A DNA stretch of 35,295 bases from an uncultured Cyclobacteriaceae bacterium (GTDB taxonomy: Bacteria; Bacteroidota; Bacteroidia; Cytophagales; Cyclobacteriaceae): the NCBI GenBank assembly GCA_947492745.1, contig CANLOE010000079.1:1-35295 (forward strand). Reading direction: 5' to 3'. This document shows positions 1-9,049 of the stretch, in pieces (the stretch's first letter is position 1; each line of letters begins with the position of its first letter). The position numbers were made by a program, and so were the translations under genes. The notes beneath the pieces were generated by a model, which ran no database searches, was not told the origin of the DNA, and saw only the letters and a list, made by a program, of their open reading frames with translations.

Positions 1-74
1 ATCCCGAGGATGGTCAACGCAGAGTGAAGCAAAATGAACAGGAAGATATGCGATATTTGAAAGCTAAGTTTGTA
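1..74 (+). repeat. Family A element A1, cut by window edge
   Basis: Right half of a family A quasi-palindromic element. It matches the right halves of the copies at 6807-6965, 13246-13404 and 33326-33484 almost base for base and ends TTTGTA followed by TTA, the target triplet seen at the other copies. The left half lies outside the window. The short plus-strand reading frame that begins inside it looks accidental. Confidence 0.85.
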
Positions 75-169
75 TTAGACTGTTTGATAAGCATTTTCAA
101 AATCAATGATTACCGTGAATCCGAAAGGGATGGCAAGCTGTACAAAGAGGGGAAGCTATATTTGTCGTG

Positions 170-880
170 CTATTTACTGTCGCTGCTTGTTCTAGAGATA
201 GATCTACTTTCTTGTCTGCTGATTTTCAATCCACGAAATGCCGTTCCTTGAAGATTGAAGGCCATCCAAGGGTACTTGGAATCCGGTAAAGACTGAGTAA
301 TCTGCCAGCTGAGCAGACAGGAGAACACACCTAGTATACTACCGGCAAGAACATCCATCATAAAATGCTGCAATAGATACACCCTGGATATTCCTACCAA
401 TAAGGCGATGATCGATAGCGGTATGATCCAGCTTTTCTTTCCCAAGATATAAGTAAAAGCCATAGCTAGTGCAAAGGCAGTGGCCGTATGTCCCGAGGGG
501 AAGGAGTTATAATGATGCACACTGACACCTTCTACAAAATGAAGTAGTTCTTTATTCTCGAAAAAGGCCACAGGCCTTGGGGTTCCACTGAACAGTACTT
601 TTTTGAACAGAGCACAAAATAGCCCGTGTGTTAGACCTACCAGAGCCACGAAAACACCACTTCTGAAACTGAGAAAGAGTGAGAATAAGAGTAAGGGTAT
701 TATCCACAGACCATGCCCCAAGACAGTGATCCATTTGAAAAATAGATCAAAGGTCGATGTATGGGCTCCATTGAGATACACTACCATAGTGCCTTTATCC
801 ATAGAAAGGCAAAGCATGCACAAAAGAAATATCCAGATGCCGTAAGTGATGTATACCAAAGAGAAAAATGGCTTTTCCAT
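170..880 (-). CDS. PAP2-family membrane phosphatase
   Basis: 236-residue integral membrane protein of the type 2 phosphatidic acid phosphatase superfamily, which removes phosphate from lipid phosphates such as phosphatidate or undecaprenyl diphosphate. The three active-site motifs are visible: a Lys-rich stretch ending PRP at 101-103, PSGH at 128-131, and SRVYLLQH with His172 and Asp176 at 165-176. Hydrophobic segments at about 8-25, 55-72, 75-92, 132-146, 152-165 and 177-192 fit the six-helix fold. The C-terminal 25 residues are polar and Ser/Arg rich. ATG start, no clear Shine-Dalgarno. It stands alone, and its 3' side abuts repeat A1. The family is clear but the lipid substrate cannot be told from sequence. 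Confidence 0.9.
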   Translation of the reverse strand: MEKPFFSLVYITYGIWIFLLCMLCLSMDKGTMVVYLNGAHTSTFDLFFKWITVLGHGLWIIPLLLFSLFLSFRSGVFVALVGLTHGLFCALFKKVLFSGTPRPVAFFENKELLHFVEGVSVHHYNSFPSGHTATAFALAMAFTYILGKKSWIIPLSIIALLVGISRVYLLQHFMMDVLAGSILGVFSCLLSWQITQSLPDSKYPWMAFNLQGTAFRGLKISRQESRSISRTSSDSK

Positions 881-1476
881 AGAAGGGTTGATGTTTTAGA
901 TAATCTATCTTGACTATCCTAAATTTAGGCTTTGCGCTATACCCGATCGTAAAAAACAATAGAAGCTATTGTGAAATATTATCTCTATTTCATTCCATTT
1001 TTAATGATAAGTTAAAGGGGGATGTTTGCTCCTTTTTGGATTGTTCTTGGCGATTGCTTTTTTTTCTCAAAACGACAGGCATTTTCCTATATCGAGAAGG
1101 TCTTAGCGGATGAAATCGAGCTTAAACGGTCTGTTACCGTCTTGTCCGGTTGTTCACAGGGCATGATCTCTAATGAGATGTATATAATCAATTCGTTAAT
1201 TATGTTACTGTTAGGTCAACATGGTGGTCTTCCGCTTTGTCCTATCCCGTATTGAAAATTTTCTCGATAGCCTTACGATTACTGTCCGCACGGTAGGCCG
1301 GCCCCTTCACTACAACCATTCGTAGAACACTTTTTGACGTTCGGTACTGCCTCGACCTGATATTTTGAAAAAGCACTCTTCAGTAAAGCTAATAAGTCAA
1401 ATTTCAGGATGTGTTTTTGGTATTTTCTTTGAAAAAAAGATTATTTTGAAAAAAATGTAAAACGATTATTCCAATG
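881..1476. other. Intergenic, no gene recognised
   Basis: AT-rich spacer between the PAP2 gene (-) and the glnN leader (+). Short frames on both strands lack recognisable protein features. A perfect 12-bp palindrome, CCTAAATTTAGG, lies at 918-929, about 40 bp upstream of the PAP2 start; its TAAATTTA half resembles a -10-like TAnnTTTG box. No copies of repeat families A-H were recognised here. Confidence 0.5.
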
Positions 1477-1494
1477 AATGGTAACATTACCATT
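1477..1494. promoter_or_regulatory. 18-bp dyad upstream of glnN
   Basis: Perfect inverted repeat AATGGTAA-CA-TTACCATT, followed by a T run to 1499. It lies about 200 bp upstream of the glutamine synthetase start and 40 bp before the candidate leader. This could be an operator for a nitrogen-responsive regulator or the end of a short transcript. Function is inferred from position only. Confidence 0.4.
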
Positions 1495-1533
1495 TTTTTA
1501 TTCTGCAATTGCTGTAGGCAGATCGTTATGAAA

Positions 1534-1634
1534 GTATAGATAGATTATGATCAGCTACTTGAATGGCATATACCTCAGGTGCTGAGAAGGTGTAGTCTCT
1601 GGACTTGCCTACTAAGGGCTATCTCTATCTATAC
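1534..1634 (+). ncRNA. Candidate structured 5' leader of glnN
   Basis: An 11-bp perfect inverted repeat, GTATAGATAGA at 1534-1544 and TCTATCTATAC at 1624-1634, closes about 80 nt that can form two further hairpins: CTCAG-GTG-CTGAG, and an AGGTG/TGCCT stem capped by AGTC/GACT. The whole resembles a three-way junction and ends 63 nt before the glnN start. No known riboswitch consensus fits. It could be an RNA leader or a protein-binding repeat pair. Confidence 0.35.
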
Positions 1635-1697
1635 CCAAAATGAGGAGGCCGTTGGGAATTGTGGATTTACATAAACTAAAAGACTAAACAGAACACT

Positions 1698-3863
1698 ATG
1701 GCACAATTACGTTTTATGGCACTTGATCTGGTCAATAAAAGACCTAAGAAGGATGTAGATTCCGAAGGTTCGACAAAAATCTCGGACTATTTTGAGAAAG
1801 ATGTCTTTAGCATAAAGGAGATGCGGACCAACTTGGCACCCAGTATTTATAAAAAAGTAAGTAAGGCCATTGAAAAAGGTGAGAAAATCGATCCGGAAAC
1901 GGCTGATTCCGTGGCCGCAGCCGCTAGGGCATGGGCTATGTCAAAGGGGGCTACCCACTACACTCACTGGTTTCAACCTTTGACAGGTTCAACGGCCGAA
2001 AAACACGATTCTTTCTTCGACCCTATGTCCAAACTGGAAAAATTCAAGGGTAGTGCATTGGTACAACAAGAACCCGATGCTTCTTCATTTCCCAACGGAG
2101 GGATACGCAGTACCTTCGAAGCGAGAGGGTATACAGCATGGGACCCCAGTTCGCCCATGTTCATTTATGGGGCCACTCTATGCATCCCTACGATATTCGT
2201 TTCCTATACGGGAGAGGCCTTGGATTATAAGGCCCCGCTGATGAAAGCGGTAGATGCTGTGGATAAGGCCGCTACAAAAGTATGCCAACTTTTCGATAGG
2301 AAGGTGACCCGTGTCAAACCCTCCTTGGGCTGTGAACAGGAATATTTTGTAGTAGATAAAGCATTGTACGCTTCCAGACCTGATCTGGTGATGGGAGGCA
2401 GGACGATATTCGGGCATAACCCGGCTAGGGGACAACAATTGGACGATCATTACTTTGGGTCCATACCTACACGGGTGTACAACTTTATGAAAGACTTTGA
2501 AAAAGAGGCGCTTAAGTTAGGGGTCCCTGTCAGTACACGTCATAATGAGGTGGCTCCGAGCCAGTTCGAAGTGGCTCCCGTTTTTGAGGATATGAACGTG
2601 GCCGCAGATCATAATATTCTGCTTATGGATTTGATGTCCAGGGTTGCCCGCTTGCATGAACTGGAAGTGCTGTTTCATGAAAAACCGTTCTCGGGACTCA
2701 ATGGTAATGGCAAACACAATAATTGGTCTTTGATCACCAATACAGGGGTCAATCTATTTCAGCCCAGTAGTAGTGCAAGGGATAACCTCATTTTTCTGGT
2801 TTTCTTTGTGAATACGCTCAAGGCAGTCTTTGAACATGAGGGCCTGATGAGGGCCAGTATAGCCTCTGCCGGCAACGATCACCGACTTGGTGCCAATGAA
2901 GCGCCTCCGGCCATTGTATCCGCTTTTATCGGACAGCAGCTGAGTGCTGTTCTGGATGAACTGGAGCAAAACGGTAGTGTCAAAGTAGATAAAGGCGATA
3001 ACATGTATATGAAACTCGGCATTGACAAGATCCCCGAAATCATCTTGGACAACACCGACCGTAACCGTACTTCACCTTTTGCCTTCACAGGTAATAAGTT
3101 TGAGTTCAGAGCGGTCGGTTCCAACCAAAATGTGGCCAATCCGATGACAGTGCTGAACCTTATTGTCGCCGATCAACTGGAGACTTTTCATAGCGAAGTA
3201 GAGGCAGAAGAAGGCAAGGGTACGGAAAAGCGATTGGCCATTGTCAATATCCTGAGAAAATATATAAAGGAATCTAAGGCCATCCGTTTTGAGGGCGATG
3301 GTTACTCTGATGAATGGGTCGAAGAGGCGGGAAAAAGAGGCCTATCCAATGTAAAGGATACGCCTAGGGCCATCGATGCTTACCTGACCGAAAAATCCAA
3401 AAAACTCTTCGCGGAAAATGCTGTGATGAACGAGGTAGAGTTAGAGGCCAGAAACGAAATTATGTGGGAAAATTATATCATGAAAATACAGATCGAATCC
3501 CGCATGATGGGCGATCTGGCCATGAACCATATCCTGCCTACGGCCATCAGCTATCAAAACAAACTCATTGTCAATGCGAATGGCCTGAAAGGCCTTAATA
3601 TAGACCATGACAGTATTACCACCACCATAAAAGAGATTTCCAAACATATAGAAAATATCAAGAACGGAGTTCGCGATATGATAGAGGAACGTAAGAGAAT
3701 CAATAAAATCGAGGACAGCCGCGATAGGGCCATCGCTTATTGCGATGATGTAAAGGCAAAATACTTTGAAGATATCCGCTATGCTGTTGATAAACTCGAA
3801 CTACTGGTCGACGATGAAGACTGGCCCTTGGTCAAGTATAGAGAACTGTTGTTTTTAAGATAA
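1698..3863 (+). CDS. glnN: Glutamine synthetase type III
   Basis: 721-residue GSIII, the large cytoplasmic glutamine synthetase typical of Bacteroidota; it makes glutamine from glutamate, ammonia and ATP. Recognisable blocks are GCEQEYF (211-217), EVAPSQFE (284-291), the nucleotide-site NGNGKHNNWS (335-344), RLGANEAPPA (397-406), DRNRTSPFAF (454-463) and FEFRAVGS (468-475). Length matches the family (about 700-730). The ATG start gives the usual short MAQLRF N-terminus. Monocistronic: a dyad and a possible RNA leader lie upstream and a strong hairpin terminator 43 bp downstream. No PII, amt or glutamate synthase gene is nearby. Identity is secure; control by the leader is a guess. Confidence 0.98.
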   Translation: MAQLRFMALDLVNKRPKKDVDSEGSTKISDYFEKDVFSIKEMRTNLAPSIYKKVSKAIEKGEKIDPETADSVAAAARAWAMSKGATHYTHWFQPLTGSTAEKHDSFFDPMSKLEKFKGSALVQQEPDASSFPNGGIRSTFEARGYTAWDPSSPMFIYGATLCIPTIFVSYTGEALDYKAPLMKAVDAVDKAATKVCQLFDRKVTRVKPSLGCEQEYFVVDKALYASRPDLVMGGRTIFGHNPARGQQLDDHYFGSIPTRVYNFMKDFEKEALKLGVPVSTRHNEVAPSQFEVAPVFEDMNVAADHNILLMDLMSRVARLHELEVLFHEKPFSGLNGNGKHNNWSLITNTGVNLFQPSSSARDNLIFLVFFVNTLKAVFEHEGLMRASIASAGNDHRLGANEAPPAIVSAFIGQQLSAVLDELEQNGSVKVDKGDNMYMKLGIDKIPEIILDNTDRNRTSPFAFTGNKFEFRAVGSNQNVANPMTVLNLIVADQLETFHSEVEAEEGKGTEKRLAIVNILRKYIKESKAIRFEGDGYSDEWVEEAGKRGLSNVKDTPRAIDAYLTEKSKKLFAENAVMNEVELEARNEIMWENYIMKIQIESRMMGDLAMNHILPTAISYQNKLIVNANGLKGLNIDHDSITTTIKEISKHIENIKNGVRDMIEERKRINKIEDSRDRAIAYCDDVKAKYFEDIRYAVDKLELLVDDEDWPLVKYRELLFLR

Positions 3864-3906
3864 TTCCAAGAATGAACTAATCCGGAATCTTTATTATGGA
3901 GAGTTG

Positions 3907-3942
3907 AATCCCATTCCCAGCTTAGCGGAATGGGATTTTTTT
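3907..3942 (+). terminator. Intrinsic terminator of glnN
   Basis: 11-bp perfect stem, AATCCCATTCC (3907-3917) pairing with GGAATGGGATT (3927-3937), 9-nt loop, then a T tract to 3942. Placed 43 bp after the glnN stop. Confidence 0.9.
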
Positions 3943-5124
3943 AATGATTATAGCTTAAAAGCATACGCGTACCTTTTGGTTGTAAAAGTCTCAAAAGAGA
4001 ATTTTTGCTATTTCACTTTGCAGGTAACAGTACCTTTAGCTGGTTTGATTTGATCTACTTTAGTCAATTGTGTAGTAAATAGAAAGGACTCAATAGCCGC
4101 CATGGATTCGAAGCTATTTTATTTTCTGTTTCATTTCTATGATCGAATACATGCAGCATGTTTTTTGTGAAAAAAAAGTTTGCTTTGTGAATTGTTGAGT
4201 CAAAAAATCACACACTTTAATGAACTTTATTAGTGTTATCCTTTTGATTGTACTTTTGACGGAGGAATACTAGCGTTTGACGATATAGCTTTGCGTACAG
4301 CAGACTGTTTATCTACTATTGTGATGTGAATGTCACTAAGAAAAAAAACATAAAATGGCCGGCCCGGTATATATGCAGAATGTGTCCGTAGGGATAAGGT
4401 TTATCATCACCGGCATTTTGCTGTTTTGATAGCGATGTTGAGTTTTATGATATTGATGTAATCAGAGAACCCAGGTAGGTATGAAATTTTATATAATTGA
4501 TTGTTGCTTGCTTACAATCTATGTCTGTTGCTATTAAGTAGTAGTGGCTGCAAAACCTTCTTATTTGAAAGAATTCATAAGCTTGAATCTAAAAACATAC
4601 AGTTACTATCGCCTGTTATTATAAGGATCTTGTTCTTGAAATTGGATTGGAAGGATTTAATGGATAGTTAGGTTTTATCTTTTTGTTTACCTGTAGGACG
4701 ATTGTAGGATAATAAAAAAGATTTCAGGTGACAGTGTTTTAAGGTATTGCTTCCGATTAAAGTTAAGCTAAACATCACGTCCATAGGGCCGATGAACTAT
4801 TTATTAGGAGAAAGGCCGGTAGCTATAAAAAGTGGAGTTATAAAAAGACCTTTTTGTGAAAATAAATATAGTAGATGTTAATACTGTTAAAGAAATTTGT
4901 GTCAAATTTGTTATCGCTCGTTTTGGGCGCAGTATCAATGGGCAAAGAGAGTAGTGCTACCTGCGTAGATTGTCAATAAAATTAACTGTCCAAAAAAGCG
5001 CAAGAAAAAAATAAGTGATGTGTCTCAAAGCAATCTCTTGATATAAAAAAATACGGTAGCAATGGCTACTTATGGCACGGATAAGAATAACGATACAGTT
5101 TGAGTAGCCGAGCAATAGCGAGGT
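3943..5124. other. Long gene-poor spacer
   Basis: About 1.2 kb without a convincing gene. At 4886-4950 there is faint similarity to the left part of family E, so part of it may be a decayed element. A 31-codon minus-strand frame (4008-4103) is listed separately. The sequence immediately before the orphan terminator contains a GTAGC-AATG-GCTAC hairpin near 5055 and may belong to a small RNA. Confidence 0.4.
4008..4103 (-). other. Possible 31-residue gene remnant
   Basis: Minus-strand frame from ATG at 4101-4103 to TAG. The C-terminal part (QIKPAKGTVTCKVK) has a protein-like composition, and a stop codon five codons upstream closes the frame. It could be the tail of a lost gene, a tiny peptide gene or chance. 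There is no family match I can name. Confidence 0.15.
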
Positions 5125-5152
5125 AAAGGCCCGGTTGACTACCGGGCTTTTT
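5125..5152 (+). terminator. Orphan intrinsic terminator
   Basis: Perfect stem GCCCGGT (5129-5135) with ACCGGGC (5141-5147), extended by A/T and G-T pairs, loop TGACT, T tract 5148-5152 and more T to 5158. No plus-strand gene lies within 1.2 kb upstream, and glnN already has its own terminator. Confidence 0.75.
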
Positions 5153-5197
5153 GTTTTCCTACTTTGATAGTAGGATGGGGCTTCTCGTTACGATAAA

Positions 5198-5361
5198 CCC
5201 AAATTGATCGATAGAAATCGTGATGAGCGCATAAATAGCAAAATACCGGCCATTTGTATTCGTTCGGCATAGCACCGCTATGGTGAATGAAGACAGGTGG
5301 GTAAAGCTTCCGGAATGAAGCTATTTATGCGCGGAATAGGTTCTCTATTGATCATTTTGGG
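5198..5361 (-). repeat. Family C element C1, intact
   Basis: 164-bp quasi-palindrome, starting CCCAAATTGATCGATAG and ending with the inverse of CCCAAAATGATCAATAG. The central hairpin ATAGCACCGCTAT is at 5269-5281. A perfect 5-bp direct repeat ATAAA flanks it (5193-5197 and 5362-5366). It is nearly identical, in the opposite orientation, to C3 at 23942-24105. No ORF. Confidence 0.9.
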
Positions 5362-5499
5362 ATAAACTCATCCAAATCGCTTAATAGTAGCGCTATCCTA
5401 AAATCTACCAATGTAGAGTGGGACGAAATGAGCAATACTATAGGCGGATTTTGAGAGCTATATATGTATTATCGCCAGTTCCCTGCGAAAAAGCTATTG

Positions 5500-6414
5500 T
5501 CACTGAGATTTCATGGGAGGGTTGTTGTTGTTATCGTTCCTTTTTTTATCAAGATGCTTAATTATAGCTTTTTGAATGAGTTGTGAGTGTGTCCAAGGCA
5601 CAAAATGATTCATATCTTTTATAAAGACAATTTCTACCGGAGCATTGATTAACCTTCTCTTGGCAAAATCTACATTTCCCGGATGTACCAAGTTATCTTT
5701 TCCTCCCTGAATGACCGTGACGGGGCAGCGAATATCCTTCCATAGAGGTAACATTAGCTCCAGCTCATTTTTCAGATGATAGATTTCATCATTACTGGCC
5801 CGAAAGGACTTGGGAAGTACCCATCGTAAAAAAGGAGTCTGAAGAGGGTATCTGAACCAAGTTTCGTTAGGCTCCAACTCCGGAGCTATGGAAGGGGCCA
5901 CCATGATCAGACCATCGACCAATTTGGGAAAGTCCATTGCCATTCTTGCAATTAAGGGGCCACCAAGGGAGTGTCCGACAAGTATTACCGGTTGGTTTAT
6001 GGGATGATCTTTTAGAATGGGTATCAATGCCGCCGCTTGAGAAACAAGAGAAGGTTCGCTATGACCAAACCCCGAATGGCCAAACCCTGGACGGTCTACT
6101 GACACCACTCTGGCCCGGCGGGTCAGGGAAGTATCCGAGAGGTAGTCAATAAACGCACTGAGAGAACCGGGCGAGCCGTGGACGAAAACAACCAAAGGAC
6201 GTAATTCTCCTGTATCGGTAGCTACGTACCTTATCTCCCTGCCATCCTTATTTTCATACTCATGAATGCTTCCCGATATTGATTTTTCTTCGAAGTAATT
6301 ATTGACCTCTTTTGTACTCATTCGGAACGAAAAGCAACCCGATGTCAAATACGAAAAAGAGAATACCAATGCTATTGTAAGTAAGAGTCGAAATCTTGCC
6401 TTCCGTTTTATCAT
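5500..6414 (-). CDS. Alpha/beta-hydrolase lipoprotein
   Basis: 304-residue alpha/beta hydrolase with a lipoprotein signal: charged N-terminus, hydrophobic core 10-22, lipobox LTSGC with Cys27, so it is probably anchored in the envelope. Oxyanion motif HGSPG at 79-83, nucleophile elbow GHSLGG with Ser149, acid in GGKD at Asp240 and His270 in MNHFVPW complete the catalytic triad. RPGFGHSG (108-115) is typical of the AB-hydrolase-1 family. Substrate unknown; esterase or haloperoxidase-like fold members are possible. The C-terminal tail is Asn rich (NDNNNNPP). Single gene, with family C element C1 about 140 bp downstream and the B1/A2/D1 repeat cluster beginning about 290 bp upstream. Confidence 0.88.
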   Translation of the reverse strand: MIKRKARFRLLLTIALVFSFSYLTSGCFSFRMSTKEVNNYFEEKSISGSIHEYENKDGREIRYVATDTGELRPLVVFVHGSPGSLSAFIDYLSDTSLTRRARVVSVDRPGFGHSGFGHSEPSLVSQAAALIPILKDHPINQPVILVGHSLGGPLIARMAMDFPKLVDGLIMVAPSIAPELEPNETWFRYPLQTPFLRWVLPKSFRASNDEIYHLKNELELMLPLWKDIRCPVTVIQGGKDNLVHPGNVDFAKRRLINAPVEIVFIKDMNHFVPWTHSQLIQKAIIKHLDKKRNDNNNNPPMKSQ

Positions 6415-6705
6415 ATAGAATTGGGTTTGATTTTTTCTTTCAACGAAGTGATTTAGACTTTTTGTTTTGAAGCGAAAATAAAGGATTTTTTGCCCCGGTG
6501 AAGCCTTTTTTGAGTGGCGTAGCCAAGGTTACGTCAGGAGAAAAAGTCTGAATCACTTCAACTATAAATTTAGGGTGTTTCACCCTGATTTTGACTTTTT
6601 TCACAACCTAAGCTTGACAATACCATACGAAAAAGGCCTTCTGAGGACAAAAAGCCTTTGTACTCAAGCGAAATTGAATTGGGACAAGGTGATTCGTTGA
6701 TTAAA

Positions 6706-6806
6706 CCCAAAATGATCAATAGGGTTTCGTCATGAGAGCATAATTGCAATAAAATCAGTGGTTTAGGTGAAGAGGCTTAGTGTAGGGTAGATAATTCAAG
6801 GTGTAA
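6706..6806 (-). repeat. Family B half element B1
   Basis: Outer half of a family B element in reverse orientation, from CCCAAAATGATCAATAG up to GGTGTAA, where family A element A2 begins. It differs from the matching half of B2 (13405-13505) at only about two positions in 101, including a segment absent from other B copies. The other half of B is missing: family D sequence follows A2 instead. Confidence 0.85.
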
Positions 6807-6965
6807 TACACTTTATGTTTTATAATGCCGCATAAGATTCCGCGGGTCATTTTGTTTCAATCAAGGCGAGAACCGCAGGAATAGCAGCGCTATCCCGAGG
6901 ATTGTCAACGCAGAGTGAAGCAAAATGAACAGGAAGATATGCGATATTTGAAAGCTAAGTTTGTA
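6807..6965 (+). repeat. Family A element A2
   Basis: 159-bp family A copy with core ATAGCAGCGCTAT at 6881-6893, flanked by TAA at 6804-6806 and 6966-6968. The left flank is family B and the right flank is family D, so the element sits at a recombination joint. Its left end has drifted (TACACTTTATG). Confidence 0.85.
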
Positions 6966-6968
6966 TAA

Positions 6969-7097
6969 CTATCTGCAAACCGGTCGTTGCACTAGTTTTA
7001 TTGGATTCACCATAGCGGTGCTATGCCAAATCTAATAAAACTCCCTGATTTATTGCTGCTTAAGCCCTCGTAGCGAAGTTTCAACGCATAATCCAGG
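6969..7097 (-). repeat. Family D partial element D1
   Basis: Right-hand portion of a family D element following A2, with core ATAGCGGTGCTAT at 7012-7024 and terminus ATCCAGG followed by TTGAA (7098-7102). Clearly similar to the segment after A3 at 10911-11039. The outer segment normally found before the A insertion point is absent. Confidence 0.8.
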
Positions 7098-7128
7098 TTG
7101 AAAAGATGCACGATTAGAATCACAATGG

Positions 7129-8790
7129 TCAGTGACTTTCCTGACCTAATATCATTTTATACCTTTCTGGAGTGTTCAGGGCCGTTATGGCTTCGCGCAG
7201 GTCCTCATCTTTATGAAATGTATTCTCAATGATTCCCGCCTCCAGATAATAGCGGGCAGTGATTTCCCGTTCTAATAGATGGCGTATATCTTCCTGAAAG
7301 AGCAGTAAGACCTGATTTTTGTTTTTCTTGATTTGTTCCTCCAGTGCATTTAGGTTTTCTTGGACAGATTCAAGGTATTTTCCTTGAGTAGCAATAGTTT
7401 TCAAAGAGGTCAAATGTGTTTCTGCCTCATCCTTATAGTCGTACTCTTTGTCCTGTATCCATTGTATGAAATCAACATATTCTTCATCATTGATGGCAAA
7501 CTCCTTAGCTTTTACGATACTGGGATGTTCGTAGTAAAATTTCGTGGCATAATCAAAAATCAGCCCTTTCTTATAGAGATGTGTGGAAAAAGGGGAAAGC
7601 TCACTTCGGAGTGTTTTGATGTCAGGCTCTATGCCTCCTCCATCATATACTATCCTGCCATTTTTAGTGTCAAAGGCACTTTTTGTGGAATCGGGAATGC
7701 TGGCCACATTACCAAAGCGATCACGATGACTATAATCCAAGGCCTGAATACAGCGACCGCTGGGAGTATAATACTTGGCTGTTGTTATTTTTAACTGACC
7801 ATTATAACTTAGGGGTCTTGTTACCTGTACGAGGCCCTTGCCGAAAGACCGCTGACCTACGATAAGCCCACGATCATAATCCTGAATGACCCCGGCAACG
7901 ATCTCTGCGGCTGAGGCACTGGAACCATTCGTCAGTACTGCCAAAGGTATATCGGTATCTACAGGCTCGTTCAGTGTTTTGTAGGTATTGTTATTGGATT
8001 CGATTTTTCCCCTTGTACTGACAGTTTCCACCCCTTTGGGCAAAAAGAGGTTCGTAATATTGACAGCCTCGGAAAGAAGACCGCCCGGGTTGTTTCTCAC
8101 GTCCAGGATCACACTTTTCGCCCCTGATATCTTGAGCGATAGTAAAGCATTTTTGACTTCTTTACTGGCATTTTGTGTAAACTCCGTCAACTTGATATAT
8201 CCTGTGCTATCATCGACTATCCCAAAATAGGGCACACAGCTGATGCGTATCTTTTCTCGCTCCATATACAATTGAATAGGCTCTTTTTTACCGTAGCGCT
8301 GTAGGGTCAGATTGACTTTACTATTGGCCTGACCTTTCATTAGATGGTTAATGGCCTCTCGATTCATTTTGCTGATATCAACACCATTGATCCCTATGAT
8401 TTCATCGCCGATGAGGAGGCCGTTTCTATAGGCAGGGAAGTTTTTGTACAACATGACTACTTTCGTTTTTCCCTGTATCATAGAAGTAATAGCTCCGATG
8501 CCCCCATATTCTCCCGTATTCTGAACCCTGAAATCTTCTGATTTTTCTTCGGGTATATAATTGGTATAGGGGTCTAGGGAATAGAGCATCGCATCGATAC
8601 TTGTTTTGATAATAGTCTCGGGGTCCACCTCATCAACGTAAAAGGTATTCACCTCTTTGAAAACAGAAACGAAAATTTCCAGGTTTTTGGCAATTTCGAA
8701 GTAACGTTTTCCCGGGCTGATAGCAGCTATTGTCAGAAAACAAATGAAAAGAACCGGGAGCAGAAAATGACGACGTTTGAAATGCTTCAT
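7129..8790 (-). CDS. S41 C-terminal processing peptidase
   Basis: 553-residue periplasmic serine protease of the CtpA/Prc (S41) family, which trims or degrades envelope proteins from the C-terminus. N-terminal signal or anchor segment at about 9-24; PDZ domain about 95-165 with GLLIGDEIIGING at 124-136; S41 core with LDVRNNPGG (229-237), catalytic Ser291 in NGSSASAAE and general base Lys318 in SFGKG. The C-terminal 180 residues are helical and Lys/Glu rich, as in Bacteroidota members. ATG start. A Bacteroidota -10-like TATTTTTG box lies 41 bp upstream. Single gene between repeat clusters. Substrates cannot be inferred here. Confidence 0.95.
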   Translation of the reverse strand: MKHFKRRHFLLPVLFICFLTIAAISPGKRYFEIAKNLEIFVSVFKEVNTFYVDEVDPETIIKTSIDAMLYSLDPYTNYIPEEKSEDFRVQNTGEYGGIGAITSMIQGKTKVVMLYKNFPAYRNGLLIGDEIIGINGVDISKMNREAINHLMKGQANSKVNLTLQRYGKKEPIQLYMEREKIRISCVPYFGIVDDSTGYIKLTEFTQNASKEVKNALLSLKISGAKSVILDVRNNPGGLLSEAVNITNLFLPKGVETVSTRGKIESNNNTYKTLNEPVDTDIPLAVLTNGSSASAAEIVAGVIQDYDRGLIVGQRSFGKGLVQVTRPLSYNGQLKITTAKYYTPSGRCIQALDYSHRDRFGNVASIPDSTKSAFDTKNGRIVYDGGGIEPDIKTLRSELSPFSTHLYKKGLIFDYATKFYYEHPSIVKAKEFAINDEEYVDFIQWIQDKEYDYKDEAETHLTSLKTIATQGKYLESVQENLNALEEQIKKNKNQVLLLFQEDIRHLLEREITARYYLEAGIIENTFHKDEDLREAITALNTPERYKMILGQESH

Positions 8791-8830
8791 GGAATTGTAG
8801 TATTGATGATCGAAACCAATGCATCTAAAT

Positions 8831-8838
8831 CAAAAATA
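8831..8838 (-). promoter_or_regulatory. Candidate -7 box of the S41 gene
   Basis: On the minus strand it reads TATTTTTG, a perfect TAnnTTTG match, placing a start site about 34 nt before the S41 protease ATG. I see no good TTTG -33 element at the expected spacing. Confidence 0.4.
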
Positions 8839-9019
8839 AAGCCATTATTGGACGGCTTTCCTTCTTATCTCTTTTTGAGGAGTGAAACTTGGGCCGATGA
8901 TGCCCATGACACCAATAATGATTGGACGAGAAGTGATGGTACTGTGAAATTTCGATTTTACCTTTCCCAAATCCGTACTTATTTTCCCTATTCTGTACTG
9001 TTATCAATTTAGGAAGTAA

Positions 9020-9049
9020 TACAAATTTGGGTTAAAAGCTAAGTTTGTA
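9020..9049 (+). repeat. Mini family A element
   Basis: A 30-bp element made of only the two ends of family A, TACAAATTTGGG and GCTAAGTTTGTA, with TAA on both sides (9017-9019 and 9050-9052). It is best read as an internal-deletion derivative. Confidence 0.75.

Noticed and set aside
24-251. Short plus-strand ORF beginning inside repeat A1
   Set aside because: The first third is repeat sequence and the rest is antisense to the PAP2 gene; no protein-like features.
1534-1634. TPP riboswitch (GGTGCTGAGA and TGGA/TGCC resemblance)
   Set aside because: The conserved thiamin-pyrophosphate helix and CCTGATCTGG-type segment are absent, and the gene downstream is glutamine synthetase.
7360-7794. 144-codon plus-strand ORF
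   Set aside because: Lies fully antisense within the S41 protease gene.
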